From Proales similis (lineage: Eukaryota > Rotifera > Eurotatoria > Ploima > Proalidae), in NCBI GenBank assembly GCA_019059635.1, contig JAGVRJ010000006.1, positions 1,178,001 through 1,242,000 on the forward strand: 64,000 bases of DNA, written 5' to 3'. Of the stretch, positions 55,537-64,000 are shown piece after piece. A program made the position numbers and the translations under genes. Numbering within the stretch: the stretch's first letter is position 1; the number at the start of each line of letters is the position of its first letter. The notes under the pieces are model-generated. The model was not told the DNA's origin. It searched no databases and was given only the letters and a program-made list of their open reading frames with translations.

Positions 55537-57483
55537 TCACGCAAGAAAAGAACAAGAAATTAAGCCGAAAAGCGAAACGGAAGAAGAAAGGCAAAGCAGC
55601 AGAGAGGCATGTTCAACAGATGTAAATAATGCGCATTGTTGGAGGAGAGAAAGAATACATTAGCAGACCTCTGGCTGGTCTATTCCAGAGAATGTTTCAC
55701 GATGTTATTTAAATAATTTTTTCAATCTTTTCCTCAATTGGTTTAATCATGACGAATCGAGTCGAACAATTGACATAACTCGTTTGAAACCAATCGAATA
55801 TTGCAATTGTTATTATATGCGTTATTTATAGTTGCCTTAATGAATCTAGCACTGTAGTTTTTGAGTGAAGGCACGCTTCAGTCAATCATTCATCGATTAG
55901 CATCATTGGCATTATTATCATTGTCGTCATCGGCGCCACCATCCACTTATTCGACCCTCGTTGAAAGAGGATGAACAATTTGACAAATCGATGAATGACT
56001 ACTCTCGCTAGGATGGCGTTTAATTTATCCGATGTCTAGCCTGCTGCGTTAAATAAGAAAAGCAAGGAGCGAGAGAACATGCATGCTAATCAGATTGAGG
56101 CTTTAATTAAGCGCGCTGCCGCTTGTAGGGCCAATATCAATCAAGGCCGCGTTAAATATTTATGCGTGAAAATTCTGTTGCTCGATTAGTGATAGGCAAG
56201 TTGTAATGAGAGAGTAGACTTAAATTAGAAGTTGGAAGAAGAAGAAGAGCCAAAGGAAACTGATCAACTTGCTCCCTCATATATATTTAATGGCATCTAA
56301 TGTAGAAGTTTACATCGCCAGATAATTTTTCATCAGACTACTGCTTTATGATATTAGACGCGATTTATTCTTCTTAGCACCACACAGAACAAGGCTTGAA
56401 TGTTGAGTCTATTTATTGGCTTAAGCTAACCTAGCCTGGTCGGGCTTAATTTCTAGCGCGTGTAGGCAAAGAAAGGAAGTAAACCATGGCCATTATTCGG
56501 CAGCAGCGAGTGTAGAAGTTTGTGCCACTCGTCTAAGGTCCAGAACTCGTATGCGCGCTCACTAGAACGCATGCAAGTGCACACACACACATTGACTCTC
56601 ACACACACACAGAGATAGACGAACGATTAATTGAATCGGTTCCAGTCAAGGCCTCTTACTTAATTAACTAAATAGAGGAACCACTGAAACGGAATGATTA
56701 GTCAGCGAGGCTCAGATATGATTCTTATTCAAGAGTCAGCACACAGCTCTTTTCATTCTAATGAATTCAATACTTGGCAAATATTAGAGCATCCGATCTG
56801 CTGATTAGTGTGTATCGATTTGCATATAAATATCTATGCTTGAGACGAAATCAAGGCTACTCTCGCTGATCATCCCCGCGAGCAACTAGCAAGTAGCTTC
56901 ATTTCAGACAAAGAAAGCCACACAAATATTTATGATCTGCTCGGGGCAGAGCTATTCAAGCCGGCATCAAAAGAGTTCCAATTGAGCTAAGAAAAAATGC
57001 AGCGTTTCTTGGACTGCTATAGCTGTCATCTCTTCAACAGAACTGCTATTATTAGTCGACTTAGCAGAGTGTAGGCATCTACTGAACTCTAGCAACCAAA
57101 TGAGAGGAGACTGCTTGAAGGTCTTGTTTAAGGCCTTGTGACTTGGCACAAACATGCTTCCCCTCTGGTCTGGATTGTCTGCTATTTGATACATTCGGGA
57201 CAAAGGCCAACATGAACAAAGCAGACGCCTGTCTTCATGACGCCTCGCGATTGTTACCAGATTTTGCATGAGACTCTACATGCGCCACTTTCTAGTCAGT
57301 TCTGGTGGCTGTGTCAGTAGCAGGAACTGAGATGACGCATATTGCCAATTTGCCTGTCGAAGCGTGTCATTCTTTTCACCCATAAGCGCAACACATAGCA
57401 TTTTGCTGCTACTCGCTTAATCTCTTGGGTGATCGGCCACATGATTCGTACTCACAGAATGAGCCGATAGAAAGACGAACAAA

Positions 57484-57501
57484 GAGAGAGAGAGAGAGAG
57501 A
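57484..57501. repeat. (AG)n microsatellite
   Basis: Perfect AG run in the gene-poor region. Confidence 0.85.
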
Positions 57502-57828
57502 AAGCAAAAGGAAATGAATATTATGAACACATGAGCGCTGTGTTAAGGGCTCTTCTAAAATCGATTAAATCAGCCCGCAGAACATGCAATCCAAGGCTAA
57601 ATAAAACCCAACATATTTTCTAGTTTGTTTATGAGACTCTGTTGTTTATTAACACATCGCCCATCACACACAAACACACAGAAGAATAGAGATTCTCAGA
57701 AATCAGATATACTAGTTTTCTTCACTCATGAATGAACCATATGCTGGCCATGCAAACAGAAATGGAAATAGACGCAAATGAGACATTCATTTGTGATTTA
57801 AAACATGAAAATACGCGCAATCGAAAAT

Positions 57829-58047
57829 CTAGCCTGTTGAGATACGGTACAAGCGGATGGAGAATGTGAGCCTAAGGTTGGCGTGCAAAATCACAGTCAA
57901 CTGGATGAATGAAACAGACGGGCTGGAATCAGCTGCAAATACACCAACTAACTTTTTCAAATAATATTTACCCAGAGGAATGGTTTCCTCAGCCTTCTCG
58001 ACCAGAAATTTTACTTTGGCCGGCTCGCTTTTTCCCTTGTCCTGCAT
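57829..58047 (-). CDS. Doubtful short ORF (about 72 aa)
   Basis: ATG-started frame beginning MQDKGKSEPAKVKFLVEKAE with a charged start and a more hydrophobic end. A GTAAAT...TTGCAG stretch of 39 bp inside it could be a very short in-phase intron. No family similarity and no good neighbours, so this may be chance. Confidence 0.2.
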   Translation of the reverse strand: MQDKGKSEPAKVKFLVEKAEETIPLGKYYLKKLVGVFAADSSPSVSFIQLTVILHANLRLTFSIRLYRISTG

Positions 58048-58136
58048 TGTTTCCGGCCTCTGTGCCAAATAATCGCTTCTTCTTTTGACTTGAATAACTT
58101 CAGCACCCACTCCGTCTCTTTACCTTAGTGTCAGAG

Positions 58137-58157
58137 TGCGTGTGTGTGTGTGTGTGC
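58137..58157. repeat. (GT)n microsatellite
   Basis: GT dinucleotide run ending in GTGCGTGC. Confidence 0.85.
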
Positions 58158-59502
58158 GTGCCTGTAGATTGTATTTAATTTGGTCTTGTAAATTTTCTCA
58201 TAAATTGGCGCTGAATGCGTTCGCTCGCCTTTGAGTAGAATCTAATTTTTCTATGATGAAAACAAAACAATGCATTAGAAATCAACTTAAATATGAGAGA
58301 TCGTCTCGAAATATGCTTGGCAAAATTTAACGCCCCCTCCCATCTCTCCTCCTCCTTGTTCTTCTCTCGGCTGTCTCCGCCAATAATGCAAGCGAAAAAA
58401 AATATAAACGAAGCGCATAAAACAAACGAAAATAAAATCAAGGTGTATCTAGTCACAAGTAATTTAGATAGGATCTTGATTATACAACCCGGGGCCGCAT
58501 CATTCAACTGGCTGCTCTGCCCGACCGACCAAGCTCAAGGAACAGATTCTGTGACGGCCCGTGCTTCGAGAATGTCTCTGCGGGAAGCTTGTGCTTTTAA
58601 CCACGTATGATCGCAATTTAAAAGCATGGCGTTCTGGATGGTGGTATTTGGTTCAGAAGCATGCACACATTCGTAATTAGGAAAGGGCCGACCAATCGAC
58701 GCGTTTGGCTTAGCCAACACAATTAAAAGAAGATTTCACGAGTTGCTCGAAAGTTCGAATCGCTGACTAGGCTCTTGACTAAACGCGCGCCATCATATCT
58801 GACACACAAATCTATAGACAGAGGCATATTTCGCGACGTGCGAAATTGACCCGCAGTGGGCTCGGTTGGACCGATTGTAAGGTCTGAAGTCTTCTCTTAT
58901 CAGTTTGTGTTGCCGTTGTGATAGAGACGCAATAGACATGCCCAGCTAGTCCCGTTCAATTTGATAGTGATGAGTAAATTTCGGCTGAATGAAATTTGCC
59001 TAAATCCTTCGCTCGTTCGGAATGAAAAAAAAAGCAAATAATGAATGAAAAGAGCTGGATGCATCGATTGCGTCCCGAGCTTGCACTGAAGCCATTCAGC
59101 GCGATCAGTGACGTCGAGTGGCTGAGACTAGACATGGCTGCCAGTGAAGGTTGACAAGAAAATGATTCAACGAGCGTTGCCACTCATTCAATCTTTTCGT
59201 CTCTATTCAAACCGTCCATCCTACTCTGTCGCCCTCTTCTCTCGAACGCAGAGAAGACATCATGCATAATTGTATGCCATGGGCCGAGCCCAATCGATAA
59301 TTTGATGCCAAAATGAAAAAAAAATTAGAGTTTCATTGCTGTTTAATGAAAGCGATTCAAGTAGTCGACCAAGTTTTTTTCTTTAAAATTCAATAACCAA
59401 TAATAAGAAAGGAGAATGAGCGTTTTTTGATGCGCTTCGCTAATGTGTTCAAGTTGATTTCAAACGCGAGTTAACAGACAGAGATGTTGCGTTGGAAAAT
59501 CT

Positions 59503-59520
59503 TGAGAGAGAGAGAGAGAG
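59503..59520. repeat. (GA)n microsatellite
   Basis: Perfect GA run in the gene-poor region. Confidence 0.85.
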
Positions 59521-60126
59521 CGAGACTGAGAACAAGCGAAAGTATGTGTGCAACCATTACATTTTGAGCGTTCAGTCCGCTACGATTTATAGCGATACTC
59601 ACTTCGCTACTGACTAATTTAATTATGACCCAGAAAAAGAGGAGGGAAGGGCAGAGCAAGCAAGGGAGAGATGAATAAACGATCGACGCTCAAATGCTAG
59701 ACGAGTAAACAAAATTCTAGAGAGCTGCAGGTCAAGTGCGCGTTGTGTAAAATTTTTTTTTTATTTTTCAGATAAAATAATCAACGAGTTTAAATGGCTC
59801 TTTTGTTGATGTTTAAATTAAATACTCTTCAATTCTTGGAGGTCTAGGAGGCACAGCGATCATAGATAGGTGGAAAACTTGAGACAAGAGTCAGCAGTGA
59901 TATTTAGAAGTCGTTCGCCAGGCATTCAATCGCGTCTCATCTAAAGTGCTGAAATTGAGTTTAGTCTGTCAAAGAGCTTACTATGTCAGATCTAGCTCTG
60001 AATAAATAATCGAATAAATGAGTCGAAAAAAAAACGGACAAATAACTGAACGCAGACTCGGTGTAGCCATGGATACCAAGTAAAAGGAATGAGCGGACAT
60101 TCGTCATTCCAGACACAAACGGCGAA

Positions 60127-60975
60127 ATGTCTCGAATTAAAGTGGCGATTGTTGGTCCCACTAGGGTGAGTAATCTCCCTAATTTAGGCAGTTAAAACAG
60201 CTCTCATCAACTCAGCATTTTAAAGGCAGGAAAAACTACAATTTCGAATTTTCTGGCCGACGCAGGAGACACGATCGGTTCAACTTACACTCCGACCATC
60301 GGCTGCAGGTGAGAGAAAAGAGCGCGCAAATGAACTGGCCCGAATGAAAACTGGATTTTATTAACAAGAATACTGGAAATGGATGCAGCGTTAAAGGTTA
60401 ACAACCGAGCCGGCAAAGTCGAAGTGGAAATTTGGGACTGTAGTGGCGATCTCAAGTAAGAAAAAGTCGACATGGAAGATAACAAACGCGATAAGATAGA
60501 CTGGTCGGAAGGTACGATTCATGCTGGCCAGCATTGGCGAACGATTCGAACGGAATCGTTTTTGTCTACAATCCGTTGGAGGCATCACACGGCAAGGAGC
60601 TGAATCAATGGTTAGAAACGAAAGCTGACAAGCTCAAATTGATTTAACTCGATTCGAAACCAGGTACACGTATTTTGTTGAAAACGCAGGCATGAGGGAG
60701 GAAACGTGTTTACTCATATCAAACAAGTACGAAGGCAACGACACGGATAGAGGCACGGCTAAATTGAGTAATTCCCTGTGAAAATCACATTTTCAACAAT
60801 AGTGTTTATAATAGCGCATCAATAAGCCAATCTATTCAGCAATGTAAAAGAGTTGAAGGCAAACATGGATGACGGCGGCCAAGAGTTTAGAGAGGGCTTC
60901 AATACTTTTCTGGAGACGGTCACTGCATTTGCTAAATCGAAACAAGATCAAGAAGAGAAAATGGTGCTTAAATAA
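60127..60975 (+). CDS. IFT22: Intraflagellar transport protein 22 (RABL5)
   Basis: Exons 60127-60165, 60226-60308, 60369-60455, 60512-60610, 60664-60767 and 60851-60975; 178 residues. Small Rab-like GTPase of the IFT-B complex in cilia. Seen: P-loop VGPTRAGKTTISNFL split by intron 1, then YTPTIGCRILEMDA, EVEIWDCSGDLKYESCWPAL, GIVFVYNPLEASHGKELNQW, CLLISNKYEG, and a C-terminal helix without a prenylation cysteine. ESCWPAL and KELNQW are typical of RABL5. The G3 motif is WDCSGD in place of WDxxGQ, normal for this subfamily. This implies that the organism has ciliated cells. Confidence 0.95.
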
Positions 60976-61154
60976 TGAAGCACTTGCTCGTCGGTTGTAT
61001 GTTATATAGATTAAGTAAATCGATAAATAAAATACACTTTCTCATCTTTAAACTTTAAATGAATGATTTAATAGAACAAGACCTGAATATCGGCTTTGAA
61101 TGTTGAATCTTAAATAAGAAAAACCGCAGCCGGGCTAACTGCTCTCTGTTGTGT

Positions 61155-63119
61155 TTAGGTTGAAATTGTTGTGATTGGAATTGTTTCGAACTGAGAAGAA
61201 TAATCTTCATCTTGGAATATATCGGCAAACTGGGTCTGCATTGAAGGATATCGCTCGAGTAGTTCGGTGAGTTCGGCGACAGACAGACTGAAGATCTCGC
61301 AGTAGGTGAGTGCCTGGGCACTCATGACCCGCTGCACAGGCGGCAGCACTGACGACTCTGCTGTCAGAGAAGAGACTCGGATTAGATTCAATAGATCAGA
61401 TAGATGCCAGAACAGCAGTCACTCACCTCCAAAGTAGGAGCCTTCAGCAAGGGCGAACACAGCTTTGTGGTGGGAATGGGCGATGCTCACCACGCCCCGC
61501 TTGATGAAGTAGAGGCGCTGGGTGGGACTGCGTTGTTGGACGACGAACTCGCCAGGCTGGTAGAAGTCCTCGCGCAGAATGGATACCAGATCGGAGATGA
61601 AGCGCTCGTCGGCGCTGGCGAAGAACGGGATGGAAGAGACCATCGCCCGGAAGTTGTGGGCGAGCACGTTCTGGCCAGAGGTAAGCCCGGACCGAGTAGA
61701 AAGAGCAGGTGGTAATGACCTACCTTGCGCAGCTTGTCAGAAAGAACTTCGAGGATTTGGGCCTCGTCGAAGAGGCGGCCTTGGAAGCGGTACTCAAAGT
61801 ACTCTGTCACTTGGTTTCGCAGCTCATGTGGAACATTCTTCCAGTTCATATACTCTTCCATTTGCTTCAGCTAGGACAGCGAATTGGAAACAGGGAATGC
61901 AGACTCAGCAGAATAAGGTCACTTACCCGTTCGTTGTAGTTGCGTCCGGAGATATTCGAGCTTTGAAGAAAGGCACCGACGATTCCGATGGTGACTGCAT
62001 AGCACATGGCGCCTGTAACCATACTCACGGTGGTCATCCAAGTTTCAGTATTTGTCATTGGAGCAAAGCGACCTTTCACGGCTCTTTCTCTTTTGATAAG
62101 TAGAAAAAAACAATTTTGAGGCAGCTTACCGTAACCGATGCAAAGCATGTGTGACATGACTTTGAATAGTGCCAATGTATACTGCTCCGCCCAATTGGCA
62201 TCCTTTTTTAAAGATGTCAAGTCAGGTCAACTTCTCTCATTTAAAGTTTATCTGACCACCAAGTCGTTCAGCACCACCCAGGATTGGTCCGGAAAATCTT
62301 GCAGCATCGGAATTAAAAATTGAAGACAAGCATTCCAGTGGCAGAGAAGCACAATAAACATGATCAGATTGAGTACTTTGATTATAATGGTGGAGAGATT
62401 GAGAAACTATTCGAAAAAATCTACAAACGTGAGTTAAGTGGAAAAATTCTGACAATTACCTGCTGCCACCTCTTCACAGAACGGATCAGATGAGTTAGTC
62501 GAAGAAGGCGAAGAAGGCTTAGCACTTTGATGAGGCGTAAAATTTTTAGCATTCGACCTGTTCGTCCAAGTTGAGTGCCTTCTGGGTCGTCGTTAAGAAT
62601 AAGGAAAATGTAATCGACTGGCAAGCTGCTGATCAGGTCAATAATGAACCACGAACTAGCGTAGCGTTTTGCTATCGCTACAGGCTCAAGCAAAATCGTA
62701 TCAGAGAAATTCTTTGGTAGTATGCCAGTGCGAAAGTTGAAGATTATTTCGATGATGAAAATCGCGTCCAATGAAAGATTGAAGCCGACCAGGTTCCAAT
62801 TGTCCCATTCATTGTAGAGAAACGTGATAGTCACTGGCAATACAATGGCGTTCACTGAGTGAACTAGCATCAGGAAAATAATCCACGAGAAGCTAAAACT
62901 CAGATAAGTTAAATTTTATTTTAGAAGAGAAAGACTTGCTTACGCAAAACTGCTGCAGGGATGGATTATCCATGGCACCGTTTTCTCTTGTCTCTTTTGC
63001 TCGCGAATTATCGCTTCTTTACAGCCGAATATTCTCAAAGCTAACTTGTTCTCCGAAGGCATTAAAGAGAGCTTCAGGGCCCTCTTGTATTTTTCAATTT
63101 TTAGCTTTAACTTGTTCAT
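61155..63119 (-). CDS. HCN: HCN-type hyperpolarisation-activated cation channel
   Basis: About eight exons (63119-62944, 62892-62460, 62406-62257, then from 62202 down to 61155). N-terminal HCN domain: KIEKYKRALKLSLMPSENKL, ALRIFGC. S1-S4 include IFIIEIIFNFRTG, WFIIDLISSLPVDYIFLIL and the Arg/Lys-rich RMLKILRLIKVLSLLRLLRL. The pore helix reads ALFKVMSHMLCIGYGRFAP, with the CIGYG filter split by an intron; S6 has AMCYAVTIGIVGAF. C-linker: ELRNQVTEYFEYRFQGRLFD. The CNBD is altered: FGE is kept, but the RRTA cassette reads QRVMS, losing the Thr. The C-terminus is short. The start is the first ATG in frame; the frame continues upstream to an acceptor-like CTAG, so a 5' exon is likely missing. Confidence 0.93.
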
Positions 63120-63714
63120 ATCGTCTTGTCTCTTCTCGACTAGATCAAGAGGTGTGCCAACTTGATGGTTAATTTTCTAGCAATTTAAATCATTATTTTT
63201 TATTTATTTGACTTGGATAAAATATTTTCTTTGGCATTCAATTTTTTAAAAAAGTTTTTATTCGTCATTGATGTTTTTCATCCAACGAATCAAATCGGCT
63301 TGAATAACCGTCTTAATACTAAGACAAGTCTAATAGAAAGGTCAATTTTATCCTTTGTTTGCTTTCAAAGTCAGCTGGCGAATGCAAAATTTTCTTTTTC
63401 GAATAGACACTGCTGAATTCGACCTAAATAGAAACTAAGACTGTCGCTCACTTTCAAATCTGATGGCTAATGTCGAGCTATTTGGTAAACAAGCAGAGTT
63501 GACGCACTACTTTGCGAGCTGGTTTTTAAAACTAGTTATACAAACCAAATCGACCCAAGGCCAGATTTCAGATTCAAGGCCAAACTCCTCCCAAACAGGG
63601 CCAAGTAAACGCAAATGAAAATAAGACCAGGGTTAGACTGCTGTTGCAAGATGAGCTTTATTATTGGCTAAGCATAACAATGTAGGGACGTGTTTGAGTA
63701 AAATGATCTCATCT
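63120..63714. other. Intergenic, 595 bp
   Basis: Upstream of HCN on the minus strand. The first 60 bases probably belong to the HCN exon. The rest is AT-rich; I could not find the missing HCN 5' exon. Confidence 0.35.
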
Positions 63715-64000
63715 TTAAATCGAAGGAGGAGGAGGGGGCTGGCCTCCAGGCATTCTGGGTGGCATTATTCCGCCCGGTGGAATCAATGGAGGAGCAATAC
63801 CTCGCGGGGGCAAGGGCATTTGCGGAGCCATTTGGGCTTGTCCAGGTAGTCCGACTAAAGCGCATTTTCGATAAAGGAGAACTCATTTAAAGAGATCATT
63901 CAACTTACCACCACGGCCTGCTCCCACGATCGGAACTGGTGGTCGGGGTGGAAGCATTGGGGGCACGCCGGCCATGCCACGACCGACACTGGCTGCTCGG
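63715..64000 (-). CDS. SNRPB: Small nuclear ribonucleoprotein B/B' (SmB), C-terminal part
   Basis: Exons 64000-63909 (cut by the window edge) and 63854-63715. Only the Gly/Pro/Arg/Met-rich tail is present: RAASVGRGMAGVPPMLPPRP, VGAGRGVGLPGQAQMAPQMP, and the end GGQPPPPPSI. The RAA..GRG..AGVP segment and the later proline repeats match the SmB/N tail, a spliceosomal Sm-core protein. The Sm fold itself lies outside the window, so the call rests on the tail. Confidence 0.8.

Larger units (their letters stand above)
55354..60126. other. Gene-poor, microsatellite-rich region, 4.8 kb
   Basis: Upstream of KCC copy B and of IFT22. It has CA/GT tracts (55507-55536, 56580-56612, 58137-58157), AG tracts (57484-57501, 59503-59520) and AT-rich segments. 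Apart from a doubtful short frame at 57829-58047 I find no credible gene. Likely regulatory and 5' UTR sequence, or a gene too divergent to see. Confidence 0.55.

Noticed and set aside
56967..57269. Minus-strand frame of 100 codons in the gene-poor region
   Set aside because: No similarity, no upstream promoter clue, and no linked exons.
58740..58775. GTTCGAATC resembling a tRNA B-box
   Set aside because: No cloverleaf, acceptor stem or A-box can be formed around it.

Overview
This is nuclear DNA from an animal. Genes have GT-AG introns, mostly 45-90 bp. Products include a cyclic-nucleotide-gated (CNG) channel beta subunit, an HCN pacemaker channel, two K-Cl cotransporters (KCC), an adhesion GPCR, a neuropeptide GPCR, an LRP3/10/12-like CUB/LDLa receptor and IFT22. 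Dense spacing, tiny introns and several large intronless genes suggest a small invertebrate with a compact genome. I could not fix the phylum. I saw no prokaryotic operon, phage, transposon or CRISPR, and no tRNA or rRNA from a quick scan for conserved motifs.

Layout. 0-8.1 kb is packed: the 3' part of D-lactate dehydrogenase (+), then on the minus strand an NAD-dependent epimerase-like gene, a SETD4-like methyltransferase, CFIm25/NUDT21 with an overlapping upstream ORF, an unknown small gene, and a TFIIIC-like WD40 gene only 3 bp upstream of it. 8.7-10.7 kb is INCENP (+). A 3.2 kb gene-free stretch precedes a neuropeptide GPCR (13.8-15.2 kb, +). 15.5-25.4 kb is minus strand: RNFT-type RING protein, PRELID3/slowmo, MFSD2-like transporter and KCC copy A. 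26.3-30.6 kb is an intronless ADGRA-type adhesion GPCR (+). 30.8-33.0 kb is a divergent pair of four-TM proteins. 33.2-36.4 kb holds CNGB (+) convergent with a CTR copper transporter (-). 37.0-45.5 kb (+) holds SET, the CUB/LDLa receptor, METTL9 and NDRG. 45.8-49.2 kb (-) holds two unrecognised genes whose C-termini share a motif. 51.2-55.4 kb (-) is KCC copy B. A gene-poor, microsatellite-rich region follows to 60.1 kb. IFT22 (+), HCN (-) and the 3' end of SNRPB (-) close the window.

No operon-like pathway ties these genes together. Recurring themes are membrane excitability and ion transport (KCC x2, CNGB, HCN, two GPCRs) beside housekeeping nuclear genes (SNRPB, NUDT21, SET, TFIIIC-like, INCENP). 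The most notable structural features are very tight same-strand spacing, an apparent start codon split by an intron, AG acceptor-like sites close upstream of many start codons, and an HCN channel with a degenerate cyclic-nucleotide contact loop. I did not find a clearly new multi-gene system. Exon models come from reading splice sites by eye and keeping frame with known families; where all exon coordinates are given, their lengths sum to a multiple of three.
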